Shown piece by piece: positions 33,238 to 45,268 of a stretch of DNA of 64,000 bases. The notes under the pieces were generated by a model. It worked only from the letters and a program-made list of their open reading frames with translations, ran no database searches and was not told the DNA's origin. Both the position numbers and the translations under genes were made by a program. Origin of the DNA: Desmodesmus armatus (lineage: Eukaryota; Chlorophyta; Chlorophyceae; Sphaeropleales; Scenedesmaceae); contig VIIQ02000698.1 in the NCBI GenBank assembly GCA_007449985.2, forward strand, positions 7,501 through 71,500. Direction: 5' to 3'. Each line of letters starts with the position of its first letter. Positions within the stretch are counted from its first letter, which is position 1.

Positions 33238-33864
33238 CTGCAGCGCTGCTGGCAGTGAATTAGCCCCCGAGGGGGGGGGGCATGAAACATAGCTTGTGGG
33301 GCTGAGCAGAAGTGCTGATATGCAGTGACAGCGTGTGGCAGATGTGTAACAGCACAATTGTAAGTGCGAATGACGCGAGCTTTGCTGAGCACATAGTTTT
33401 CGTATGTACAGGCACGTACTGCCAGTACGACTGGCAGTCATACAACTGTTAGCCGCAGCTCAAGCTATGTTTGGGTGTGTTGCGTACCACCACTTGTGGT
33501 CACTGCAGCAGCTCCAACCCTCATCGCAATCCTGATGCATTAGACTCAAAGAGGGTCAATAACACCCAGGGGCAACTCATGCTCATGATGTGCATGCGCC
33601 TGCCTGTGTTCCAAGAATGCCGCAATGCCCCACCCGATCAACACCACACCACACAACGAATACATCCAGATGTAGCCCATTCTTTCAAAAGAACACAGCT
33701 GCCTGCCGGGGTGCGGCTTGTGACAACACACTCACGCTGGAGTGCACAGCTCAACCAGCATACCACTATCATCAGCAGCATCCTGCCCAAACATCTATAA
33801 TACAAAACCCAACTTTGGTTGAACCCCAACCATCTGCATCACGACGTGTTGAACCTCAAGCCGT
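33238..33864. other. Convergent intergenic region
   Basis: About 0.6 kb between the ends of the fasciclin gene (plus) and an unrecognised gene (minus). It holds both 3' UTRs. The frames present overlap on both strands and are not supported as genes. Confidence 0.5.
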
Positions 33865-36411
33865 CTAGCTCCCCTGCGGTGCATCTGCCAGTGTCTCCTC
33901 CCTCACCACCCCCTTGATCATCTCAGGGTTGTCAGCAGGCCTAGAGGCTTCGTGAGGGTCAGGGCTGCTGGACTGCTGGCTGTGCTGCTTATTGCCCTGA
34001 TCGATTGTCATCTCCTGCCCGTGTGCAGGCAGGGATGAGTCATCACGGGCAGCACCAGCAGAAGTGCCGCCCACAGGACCTGAAACAGGGGGTGAGCAGC
34101 GGGCAGAGCCATGAAAGGAACGGGTAAGCATGGCAGCCTGTCATGCATGATGCATACCAGTGCATGCAATATGATGATTGCCTCAGCCTAGCAATCAGCC
34201 ATTCGGATCAGTGACACCCAGACCACTTTGGCATAGTACGCTAAACAGTCGAGCATTAATGCTCGACTGTTCACTGAGCAATATTGCTCAGTGTACCCGT
34301 CCAGCCTGCAGACATCATGCTGGTGTGTGCCGAGTTGCCAACTGTCTGAAAGACAGCCCTACAGGTCATCACCTCAATCAAGCTCTGCTGCATGTTCCAT
34401 CGCTCCCAGCTGAACAACATCTGCAGTGCGTGCTCACTGCAGGAGAAGACCAACAAGCTCCGACAGGCGTTTTGATAGACCCGACTGCTTAGCCATGCAC
34501 CCCATGTGCTCACACCTGAGTGTCCCTGGCCGTGTGCTGCTCCCATGGCATGGATAGCGTCCAAAGGCTCGTCAGGGCTGACTGCATCTGGCGGGGCCAT
34601 CTGGGGTGCCATGCCCTCGGGCCAGTCTCCAGGTGTGGGTTCACAGTGGGCTGCATTGTGGGCCGCATCACCGCTGGGCATCGCAGGGTACCTGACAGGT
34701 GGATGGGGAGGAGGGGAGGTCACCATCAGTGATGAAACGGATAAGCAGTGGAAGCAAAGGTGACCAGTGAGTCAAGTGTCACGCATTGTTGTAAGTTGGA
34801 AGCTGGCCGTCTTCTGAGGTCACCTCAGATCAGTGATACGAAGTGGGCGTCTGCACCATGCTTGAAAAGAAGCTGCTGGGTGCCGGCAGACAAGGCTTTG
34901 ATACCCATCAGAGACCTAGGTCAAAGTCACCAGAGGCCTCTGCAACGTTGGCGCAGGCTGCCCATACTGTGCAGTAACACTTTTCATCTGCAGGCTGGAT
35001 ACCATGCAGTTTCAGACTGCAGATGGGCACATGTATGTACATGCATGCATGCGCTTTGCACAGGTCAAGTCAGTCCACAAGCTCACCAATGTGCGTTGAC
35101 CAGCTCCCTGTCTGTGTCGCCTGCCTGGCTGCTCTTGCCACGCATTGTGCCGCGGGGCCCACTGCTGTGGGCCATCTCCTGTGGGGGTGGCTGGGTGGCT
35201 CCTGCACATTCACAAAAGGGTTGAGCGCATCACAGGCCCTCTGAGGAGTAGCAATACAGATCAGCAGGCATGCACTCTGCAGCATGGGCACGAACGATAC
35301 ATATGTGTGAACATGTCCCACCTCAGCAGGGCGCATTCCGTGCCAACTAAGCGCTGTGTGCAGGACAAAGCTCACTGGTCAGCAAGGGGGGATATACTTT
35401 TGATGGCTGATACATCGTGAAATGTTCAACACTCTTCACCTTCTGGGAGGTCTGTCAAGTAGTGCAGCACTGCCGGCCGGCGGCTGACTCAGGTAGCACA
35501 GGTACGGGGCAGCAGTGCAGCGGCCTAATGCACGCTCTGCCATCATGGCACACAACATGGCTGTAGGCTTCTAGTAGTACTGACCTGTTGCGCCACTTCC
35601 CTGGCCTCCATATGCCAGCAGCAGCTCCTCATCTATGTCCCTAGGGCTCTTGGGGTCAGCCGGGCCACTCTCAGGCACATCCACAAAGCCGCTGCTGCCA
35701 TCAGTGGGCAGAGACCGCACGACAGTGCCGCCAACCTGCCAGACAACAGGGGGACAAAATGCACAAGTCAGGCTTAGTCAACACAGTCCACCTGCATTGG
35801 AGTTCCGAACTCACCATGATGGTGATGGCAGAAACAGCAAGCGGGCGGAACCTTGCACCCCTACACCCAAGTTGTACAGCAGTGCAATGCAACTTGAAGC
35901 TGCCAAGGATTGATGCACCACATCTGGATGTTGCTGTTCAGGTCACCACAGTACTGGTCGTTTTTGCCCACCAGTGGTGAACAGGTCGCACCTGTGTGGT
36001 GAGCAGCTCAGTGCTCCTGCGCTGGGGCCTAGCAGCAAAGGCCTCCCGCGATGTCTGCTGGATGTTGTAGTGGTGGAACCCAAGGTCCAACTGCATGGAA
36101 GGACAGCAGTGCAGTTGAACACCTGAGCGAGCCACTTGCATGGCAGAGGACGTGTGTGCGCATGGCACAGGCCCATGCATGATATGCAGTGCAGACATGC
36201 CCATGCCTGACAACCTGGTCCTTGACTTGTCCTACTGGGAATCTAGTAAGATGCTGCATGGGGCGGTGCAGCAGCAGCATGATCACCACATGTAAGCGCA
36301 TACTCGGCTGCTGATGCATCAGCTCATGCAGAAGTGCACTTGGGAAGTAGCGTTGGTACATGCATTGTGACAGCAGATACTGTTGGAGGGACCCAGCATA
36401 CCTTGTGCGCC
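33865..36411 (-). CDS. Unrecognised disordered protein, multi-exon
   Basis: No family is recognised. Exons inferred from GT/AG sites and phase: a short first exon at about 36411-36400 (MAHK), 36091-35992 (LDLGFHHYNIQQTSREAF), 35735-35604 (VDVPESGPADPKSPRDIDEE), a possible 12-nt exon near 35437-35448, about 35203-35101, about 34697-34516 (EPTPGDWPEGMAPQMAPP), and 34080-33865 ending at TAG. The product is hydrophilic, rich in Ser, Pro, Gly, Gln and acidic residues. It has no membrane segment and no signal peptide, and it looks intrinsically disordered. Only the N-terminal LDLGFHHYNIQQ and the DIDEELLLAYGG block look like ordered or binding motifs. The start is a guess based on an ATG directly before a good donor. 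Confidence 0.5.
34244..34293. repeat. Two abutting perfect palindromes (28 bp and 22 bp)
   Basis: 34244-34271 is a perfect palindrome with half-site AACAGTCGAGCATT. It is followed with no gap by 34272-34293, a second perfect palindrome with half-site CACTGAGCAAT. Neither has a loop base and the two sequences are unrelated. They lie inside the last intron of the unrecognised minus-strand gene. Confidence 0.95.
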
Positions 36412-37394
36412 ATCTGCCTGCTGTTGCGTGGAGTTGTTGAGCAGCTGCAGTTCTTGAGCATCAACATGTTCAAGTTTTCTTGATGATGACGTGATAAAGC
36501 TAAAACATCAAAAGCATGGACTTAGCTGGTTCCCAGGTCGGCTGACCTTTGAGAGGGGGGGGGGCAGTTGGGGGTTGGGGTGGGTGGGTGTCATAATGAG
36601 TCATCACGCGGGCGTGGTTCGGATTTACACAAATACTTCGATGCAACTAGTCAGGTTAATTAAGTATCATGGTGCCTCTTGCCGGAATGCCTCGTTCCAC
36701 CGCCGACGGTAGTCGGAGCGAGTCGGACAGCGGTGGGTGTCGTCCATCGAACTGCTAACAGGCCACTGAGATGCCGCATTCCTGTTTACTAATCTCTCTG
36801 CCTTGACATCTCTTGGTGTAGTTGGCCCACCCTGCTGCCCTTACTGCTGCTGTGTTCCGTATCACCAGTGTGGGCGTCAATGCTGGGGTAGCTGCATGGT
36901 GCACATCAAGGTGTCATGCAGCAGCAGCCATATGCCCATAGAGCACATACCATGCAGTGCACGGCAAGTGCATGTTGCCATGGCATGATAAGCATGGGTG
37001 TAGAGTTCCTATCGTGCACTTTCTGCATGTTTCCCCCTCCATCGACGGGAGTGCGTTTCAAGGTGCGCTCTGCTCCCCGCAGGAATATTCTGAAGGCCAC
37101 GTACAGCACTGTCCTACAATGCTGTACCACAGCTGAACACATACTACAATTGCCCGGCGGACAGCAGATTATATCGACAACACGAGTACAGATCACATAC
37201 ACAACGCTTCAACTCCTTGGCAACGAACCAACTAACAACTTCCAACCAGCGGTGCCGATGTATCCTCAACAACAAATGGTATGCAGCGGCTGCGCATGCA
37301 GGGTGGAGTCACAATTCAACTGCATCATGCAGCAAGCACGTCCCTGCACTTGCGCAGCTGCTCAACCTCAAGGGTAGCTGTAGCTCCCTTCACT
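36412..37394. other. Intergenic, no gene recognised
   Basis: About 1 kb between two minus-strand genes. It contains a G-rich run (36550-36590) and a short frame at 36916-37377 without family support. It should hold the promoter of the unrecognised gene and the 3' UTR of the dehydrogenase. Confidence 0.45.
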
Positions 37395-40300
37395 TCAAGT
37401 GAAGGCTGCGGCCGTGTAGGCAGGCATGGATCCAGCAGGCTGCCTGTCCTCCCCTGCAGTGCCAGGGCGCAGCACCACCTTGACGCAGTTGTCCTCCTTA
37501 TCATTGAAGATCTTGAAGCCCTTGGGGGCCTCATCCAGGGGCATCACGTGGGTCACAACCAGTGAGGGCTTCAGCTCGCCAGACACAACCTTGGGCAGCA
37601 GGGTGGGCCTGCAACGACCAGCAGGGGTGCACAAAGACATCAACTATGTGACCAGGCTGTGGCTTAGTGACTTGGCCTGGGTGTCTTTGTGGCTGTATCG
37701 GTTTGAAAGTAATTCCGGCTAATCGTCCTCTGTGCATGCATGCAAGCTCCGAGCGGCGCACTGGAACTCCTACTGGGCAGACACATGCCGGCGCAGTGAT
37801 AGTTCCACGCCTACATGACAGTCTCCCTCATTGACTGTAACAGAGCGGGGGGAAAGACTGCAGGTGTGAAATGGACAACGTACCAATGATATAATCAAAC
37901 TCTGCTGAACTGGCTTTCAGTGTACCGTACGTGTGTGACACAACGGCTTACCAGTAGCGCTGCGTAGGTGTCTGGCCTCCCCGCAGTGTCAGCTGCTTCT
38001 CCATCAGAGCACCAATGTTCAGGTGGTTCACGAAACCGCCATACCTATCATGAAAGGGGAAAGGAAAAGCACAGTGATCGTCAGCGACATGACAATCAGC
38101 AGTGTTGCTGAGACCCACACTGCTCATTACCGTGGCAATCTGGCTGCAAAAGCTGGTGGGCAGCATGACTAGAGTCACTGGGCCAGCCAGCCATCACCAC
38201 GTGCACTGCTTCTGTCAACAGCACTCATTCAGCAAGAGCAGCTACCGCCAATTTTGTGATGCAGCAACTGGTGTGATCCAGCTGCAGATAGCTTGGCACT
38301 TACACTCCCACAATGCTGATACGGCCACCCTTGCGCACAGCCAGGATCAGCTCGTTCAGCATGTCGGCTGTGTCGGTCTCAATCTGCAGCGTCGTCTGCA
38401 GGAGCATCACACATCCCATGGCACACAGCAGGGCGTGGTTGGTTCTGTTGGATCCAGTGTTGGAAACCGTGTGCGCTGATGCCAACTGGTACTGCTGCTA
38501 CTGCTGCTTATCCCTTACTGCGTGAACTTCACAAGTTCTCTTGCAGATGCTGCACCTTGTGACAAGTTGAAATCAACTGACATGCACTGGTTGACTGGCT
38601 GAAACAGCACTTGATAGCAAAGCACATTGTGGGTGTCATATGCCTGCCAGCTAGCCCCCCCCCCCAGGCAACATCTGCGCAGACACAGGGGCTGGCTGTA
38701 CTCACCTCAATGGCGTGCAGCCAGGACTTGGTGTAGTGGAAGCCGACTGCCTCAATGACCACGTCAGGCGCATGGCCAGGCTCGTCTGCTGTCATCTCCC
38801 TGCAAAACCACAGTGCTTTGTCTCATGTTACGATCACTTATCGTGTGAGCCTCAGATGAGGCTGGCTGGCACATGCAACATTGTACCAGAGCAATGTGCA
38901 AGCATGTGGCCAGGGCAATGCTGCTGCACTTGACCACTGTATTGCATGCCAGCGACTATCAGGCAATCTGGCATGCCGGTGCGCAACACAACAGCAAAGG
39001 GATGATGCTGGGCTGATTGTTGACGATGACAAAAATAATTTCCCGGGGCACACTGTGGATCGCTGTGCAGCAGTACTGCTACCACTGGCAACACCTCGTT
39101 GCTCACCTCAGTGCTGTGAGTGTGTTCTTTTCATTGAAGTTGATGGTCTCAAGTCCAGGCAGCTTCGACTGCAGCACACCAGCAGATTGGGCGGCACACA
39201 CCACCCTGCGTTAACGGATGCAGCTTATTTGTCCCCTCAAGCTCTGCCTGTACTACCACTAGCCATTGCAGGACAGTCGAAGAGCCGTCTACTAGACAGC
39301 AGTGCTATAGAGCAGCACTCGCTACAAGCGTTGAAAGCAGACCCATACAAGCCACTATAATGTGGTGGCACTGTCGAAAAAAGAGAAGGAGCAATCTCAG
39401 TTTCAGGCGGCCTGCCAAGCACCACAGTACAGTGTGCTCACCTTGGCATGCTGCAGCCTGTACTCGACGTTGTCAATCAGGATGACACGCCTCGCACCCC
39501 TGTGCTGGGCGCAATGAGCGGCCAGGATGCCGACTGCACAGCAATTGCAAGGCGGCAGGGCAAACCAGCCATGTCACATACGGCAGGGCACAGGAAAGAC
39601 CAGCATGGCAGTAGTCAAGACGTACAGCTGGCCCATGGGTTGCCTCGCAATGCTGTCGAGACGATGGATGGTACCCCTGCTAGTACTTACCTCATGACAC
39701 ACACGGTTGACCCACGCGGCATGCCTGGCAGGCTCGTCGCAGGTGGCTGCTGTTGATGTCACATCAAGTTGGCAGCTGTCAGGACCGTCCATCCAAATTA
39801 AATAGTCACTACCCCAACCCCTGTATACCACGTAGCGCTCCCAGGGGGTCATCGGACCGGACAAGTGGTGCATGCGACACACAGCTGAAGTGCCCTGATG
39901 CACTTGCACTGCGTATGTGTGCGCCACTTCAAGCACTTCGGTAAAGTCACCCCACTGTCCCCACCGAATTATGAAAGTGACAGCACCTACCTGGGCCCGC
40001 TCCCCAGATAGCCACCACATCTCCTGGGCCCACCTCGCCCATCTCATTTGCGTGCCAGCCTGTGGGCAGGATGTCTGTCAGCAGCACTGCATCAAGGTCG
40101 TCAACACCCTCAGGCACCTTCAGCACATTCTGGTCAGCTGCAGAACGGCACGCAACAGCAGGGGACAGCAGGGAACAGCACGGGGCACGATCATGCAGGG
40201 AGCAGGGGCTGGCCAGATGGTGGCTGATCAGATCATGATGGTGTGACACAGGACATTGTTGTGTACATGAGAAGCAGTCTGTTAGGCAAAACAAGGTGCA

Positions 40301-42711
40301 GTGCGCGATGAATGCAGAGCCCCACCACACCGGGCTGATGCATGTGACAGCTGTGAGCAGGGCAGTGCATCTTACACCTGTTACAATCGCCTGGTCAGCC
40401 TGCATCGGGAGGGCGCACACATTCTGTGCACTGGCAGTGCGCAGCAAAGTGTAAGCCAAGTCACAAGCATGCATACATGATAAGTCGCACGGCTGCCAAA
40501 GATGCATTCAAGACCGTTGGCAACAGGAGCTTAGCTGTTGTGTGGCACACGGGCTACAAGCAAGTTGCCAGGCCCCAGGCTGGCAGTGCCTATTGCCCAA
40601 GGGTGTGGCTGTTAGCGCAGCGTTGAACAGCCAGTGTATCTCACCCAGAGGAACCCTCACGTAGTCAGCCTGTCCTCCCTGGTATCCTCCTGTGAGGTGG
40701 CTGTAGCCATACATGCCTGAGCAGGCCTGGCCATACATCATCTCCATGGTCTGCACAGGGAGGTGTGCGAGACAGCCAACGACAAGCAGTTACTTTCATG
40801 TAGCTTTGTTGAGGGCCTCCCAAACAGGGTCACTGCCTGAAGTGATATAGGGTGAACTTGAATCAAGTGCTCAGAACGAGCATTGGCGACCGCCAATGAA
40901 ATGACAGCCGTCAGCAGGATGCCATGAAAGGACAGTGTCAGTGTTGCGTGCATTGGCAAAAGTTTGTGACCTCCCCCCCCCCCCCGGAGTGCAACAAAGG
41001 CCACAAAGACCTGAGTGTGCGGCCGCCAACTGATTGTGCCACGCTGCACTGCGCGGCAGCCCCGTCAAGTGTTCAAGAAGATGGATCTTCTCACCTTGCT
41101 GGGGTTTGTTGTGTCACAGCTGCTCTGGTAGCCGTGCTTGCAGAAGTAGCAGCAGCCACAGGAGATGTCAAAGGCAACCACCACACGGTCGCCCCTGCAC
41201 AGTAAACACAATGAATCATCTTGTACTTGGTGCAATCTCAAACGCTCTAACTGCCTCTTAGTTCCCTCATGTCATGAGTCATGTGTGTTGGGCATGATCA
41301 GAGAAACTGGTTCACTTGTGTAGCTTCAATCGCAGAGGAGCCTGGTTGCACTCACAGCCTTGATCACTGATCAGCCTCCCTCATGCGCACAGGCGGCCTC
41401 AGCCTGCACCCACCTCTTGACGCTGTGCACATCCTCACCAACCTCGTCCACAATGCCCATGAACTCCTGCGGTACATCAAAGATTCCGTAGGTCAAGCCC
41501 ACGTACATCGACACACACATAGCTTGGACGACAGCTGCCGTCAAGGCGACACCCGGTACACCAGCTGCCATGACGTGCGCAAGCCTGCACTCTCTGGCTG
41601 CCGCAGCCGCCGTGGCAGTGTGGCAGTTAGTTGGCGTTTGATTAGCGTCAACAGCTCAGGCTGTTCCAGATGCGGTGCGAAAGCAGCGAGCGCTTCGCCA
41701 ACAGAATGTCACAACATGCAGGCATGACTGAAGAATCACCGCCTGTTCCTCAGGAGCTGGTGGCTCACATGTCCCATGACGTCACCGGCCTTCATGCCAG
41801 GCAGGCCGCGCAGGAAGAGGTGCAGGTCGCTGCCGCAGATGGCTGTGTTAGTCACACGCAGGATGAGGTCGCCCTGCAGGTTGTGGTGACAGTGACAATG
41901 CATGTCAAGACACACCATAGCAGATCCTTCAGCCTGGGCCCCAGGCTATTGCGCTTATGCGCAGTGAGGGTTGGGGCATAAGCCCTGCAAGATTTGCCTC
42001 TCATGCATGGAGACATCTTACCGCACAAAAAGCGGCAGAATGCACGGGGAAGTGGGGGGGGGGGGGCACTTTACATCGATCACATTCATAGGCAGCATAT
42101 GAGCCCATCAAGCTGGCAGCTGCTGCCCTGCAGAGCCTGTGTGCTGGGCGGGGGTCCGGACCAGATGGCAGTGGACTGTCAGTCAAACAGCCTGTACCGT
42201 CATGATCATAATATTCACCGAGACGGATGCATTCTGCAATGCTGAGGAGGCAATGCGCCACAGTGGCGTCATCCCTTGGCCCCACTGCCACGAAGTCCCT
42301 CTGACAGCAAGACAGCTGTGTCATGCAAGAAGACATAACTACTGGTTGTCTGGCAGGCAATGCACCTGCCTTGTCAGTGATGCATGGGCGGGGCATCTCC
42401 TTCACCATCACATGCTTCTTGCCCAGCCACTGCAGGGCGCGCATCTTGGCATCAGGGTGGTTCTTGGGTGCCACAGTGGGTATGCCACAGGGCAGGTCTG
42501 TACAGCAGTAGCAGCAGGAGCATTGGCGGCACGTTGTGGTTGAGCCAGCCACAGCAGGTGGGTGCTACGCAAGTCTTGCGGCAGCCAACTCACCCACGGC
42601 CCTCTTCTGGCCCTCTGTGCCCATGCCCATCTTCGCCATGGTGGAGTCCAGGGCCTCCACGATCATGCCTGTACCCTTGTTCAGGGGGTTGAGGGTCTTG
42701 AGAGTGTCCAT
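37395..42711 (-). CDS. Zinc-dependent formaldehyde/alcohol dehydrogenase
   Basis: About thirteen exons rebuild a medium-chain dehydrogenase of the glutathione-independent formaldehyde dehydrogenase-like group. From the start at 42711: [15 protein letters not shown] and an N-terminal extension; [32 protein letters not shown], with the catalytic-zinc Cys; [19 protein letters not shown], His and Glu; [19 protein letters not shown] and QSSC, four structural-zinc cysteines; [29 protein letters not shown]; and the Rossmann part [13 protein letters not shown] then [18 protein letters not shown] and the C-terminal [20 protein letters not shown] follow. It would oxidise aldehydes or alcohols with NAD(P). 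Intron 2 has a GC donor (42368-42369). It is divergent from the NT-C2 gene, 290 bp away. Confidence 0.88.
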
Positions 42712-43001
42712 GCTGTGTTGAGGCGAGATAGTGTGTGCAGGGGGTGGCTAACACAATCAGCACGGGGTTGTCAGCTGTCAATAGTTGACAAACACAGGTA
42801 CTTGGGTTGCAGGGTGCGACGTGCTGCGCTACATCGACCAGCATGTGGAAGTTCTGCACAGGTGAGTCACTATTACTCACACATGAACATGAACGTCATT
42901 CGATTGTCAACTGCCAACGATCGCCACCAAAAATGGTGTCAAGCAATACTATATCTCTTATATACGCCTACAGCCAGCTTACCACCACCACCATCGACAT
43001 C
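42712..43001. promoter_or_regulatory. Divergent promoter, dehydrogenase and NT-C2 gene
   Basis: Only 290 bp separate two divergent ATGs. An A/T-rich CTATATCTCTTATATACG stretch at about 42949-42966, 35-50 bp upstream of the NT-C2 ATG, is the best TATA candidate. No matching element is obvious for the dehydrogenase side. Confidence 0.5.
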
Positions 43002-45268
43002 ATGCCCAAGTCAGCATCAGGATCCCACCATGCTGAAGCGAGCAGAACTGGGCGAAAGCTGGTAGAGATAGCACAGGTGGCACGTGGACGTACCCCACTC
43101 AAATACGAGTTCGAGGTCATACCCTTCTTCGCTGGTGAGCAGCAGCTGTCTGAGCAGAGGTGGTCAAATTCAAGCGACAGCTGCTGCTGATAGCAGCAAA
43201 CAGGCACGTCGATTCCTCACACCAGCTCAGCTACATCTGCAGGCGAGCTTCCATCCGGCTTGGAGAAGGTCTGCTTCACATGGGAGCGCGGCAGCAAGCT
43301 GTTCAGCACGACAGCAGAGTCAGTGAACCCACATACGCGCGCTGTTTTCTGGCAGCAGTTCCTAAAGCAGGTGAGATTCTCAGTTCACTGGTAATCCAGT
43401 ACACCGGATTCTAGCACTGCTGAGTGGCAGCCTTTGGGTGCAGCTGATGTAGACACCGGTAGACTTCACCCTGCCACTGCTGCCCACCGCCGCTATCACC
43501 CTCCTGCACGATTTCAGACATGTACCATGTACAAGGAGGGGGGGCGAATCCTGCCCAAAGAGTTCTCCTTCAAGATCCAGAACGTGCGTGGCAGCGGGGA
43601 GCATGCTGTCAAGAAGACCATCGGCAAGATCAAGGTGGACATGGCCCAGTTCTGTGCAGCAGATGAGGCTGCAGTGCCGCAGGAGGTGTACCTGCAGCTC
43701 AAGTGAGTACCAGTGTTCAAATCTAAGCCCTTGACAGTACCTCAGCACGCACTCAGGTACATCATCATGAAGATTTGCGTGCATAAAGGCCAGCTGTGGC
43801 AGACGCCCTTGAGGCAGCACCTGTGGCACAGCAAGTGGCAAGTGCTGTATTTGTTTTGTCCTGCAGGCCTGCAGGCAAGCTCAAGGTGTCAATCAAGGCC
43901 AGGTGGCTCAAGGATGCCAAGGTTGATGTTGATGCACTCACGGAGCTCAGCTTTGCAACACACAGGAGCACAGAGGCAGGGGACCAGCCAGAGGAGGGGT
44001 ATGAGCAGGTGTGTGATGCATCAACGAACTGGAGGCAGCTGAGTCTGCCAGAAGGCTCATGTGCTGTCGGCTATTAACAGCAGCCCAGCCGAGCGTTGTC
44101 TGCAAGCATGCAAAGCAGCCGTCACCTGGTCAGCACAGTGGTGCATGCACCAGCCGCAGCACCTGAGCCATCATGATGCCCATGCTCTGCGCCTGATCTA
44201 TGCAGGACTTGAGTGGGTTTGAAACTGTGGAGGAGGCGCTGGCGGCTCATCGCGTGTCGTCACACTCAGGCGCCAGCAGCAGCCCTAAGAGCCGCATCCC
44301 AGCTTATAGGAACCACGCTGATGGCACCAGTAGCAACAGCAGCAGCAGTCCAACGCATGGCAAGGGTGCAGCCGCAGGAGTGAACGCAGACTCTCCGCGA
44401 AGCAAAGCAGGTGAGAAACCAGGACTTGAACAGACTGTACGCAAGTACTGCTGTGGTGCAGCCTGCAGGACTGCCACGTGGCGGGGCTAGGCAAGCACGG
44501 CCATGATGCAGCAGGCTCAAACCCTGTGTCCTGCACTCCTAAGTCTTGCTGCAGTCACAGCATGCCTGCAGCACATGCTCCCGCATGCAGCTGCATTGCC
44601 CTGACAGCTTGCATACTGTGCCAGCAATCTGAAAAGCTGTTGGTGTTTCACCCTGCAGGCAGCAAGCTCAAGCCCGGGGTGCTGCAGGTGGATGGCAGCA
44701 CAGCGCCCTTCACTGTCGGGCTGTCCCCACAAGCAGAGGCAGAGCGGGCCACATGGCTGGCAGAGGAGCGGGCACGGCAGGAGGCGTTCCAGCAGGCAGA
44801 GAGTGCCAAGCTCAGGCGCACCATAGAGGACCAGCTGCGGGTGGAGCTGAATGATGTCCTGGCCAAGAGCAGCTTCAGCTGGCGCAACATGTTCTGCTGC
44901 TGCCTACCAAAGCGCGCAGTGAGTGACTGCACGATTGCATAGTGACTGCAACAGGGACGGCAGCGGATGCTTGGGCAGCACATGCAACATCCAGCGGCAT
45001 TGCCGCTGTGTTCTTCCTGCCTATGTTCAGGGAGTCAACAATGCTGCTCAACCCTGCCATGAAGCCAGGAACTGCCTGGCGGCAATCCCCGCCAGCAGCG
45101 GTTACTGCCAGTGGTAGCTTGATTCCTGCACTGAAGCTGCGTGCTGTGTGTGCTGCACCGTGTGTCTGTTGTGCGCAGCCGCAGCTGCGCGTCACCAATG
45201 ATGTGGCCATGACCAGGATGCGGGAAAGCTCCTCACAGCTGCTGTCAGCAGCAACCCTGCCACTGTAG
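43002..45268 (+). CDS. NT-C2 domain protein with coiled coil and Cys-rich end
   Basis: Exons: 43002 to about 43134, 43243-43371, about 43520-43703, 43868-44008, about 44207-44410 and 44661 onward. The N-terminal 190 residues form an NT-C2 domain as in EEIG/EHBP1 and plant PMI-type proteins: PLKYEFEVIPFFAG, GLEKVCFTWERGSK, FSFKIQNVRGSG, VDMAQFC and KLKVSIKARWLKDAK. Such domains bind membranes or cytoskeletal partners and act in organelle movement or trafficking. A Ser-rich linker and a charged helix (EAERATWLAEERARQEAFQQ) precede NMFCCCLPKR, a possible palmitoylation site. The transcript may stop at 44942, or splice at GTGAGT (44919) to an exon at 45179 ending at 45268. A frame break near the AAA at 45231 may hide a longer C-terminus. 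Confidence 0.82.
44465..44534 (+). other. tRNA-like 70-nt fold in an intron
   Basis: GCAGGAC (44465-44471) pairs perfectly with GTCCTGC (44528-44534) as a 7-bp acceptor stem. Directly inside is a 17-nt T-arm: 5-bp stem GCAGG/CCTGT with one G-U pair, and a 7-nt loop CTCAAAC that differs from the TTCRANY consensus at one base. A TGCCACGTGG stretch resembles an A box. The anticodon arm is poor (3 bp, no U33), so a working tRNA is unlikely. It could be a tRNA pseudogene or tRNA-derived SINE fragment. Confidence 0.45.
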
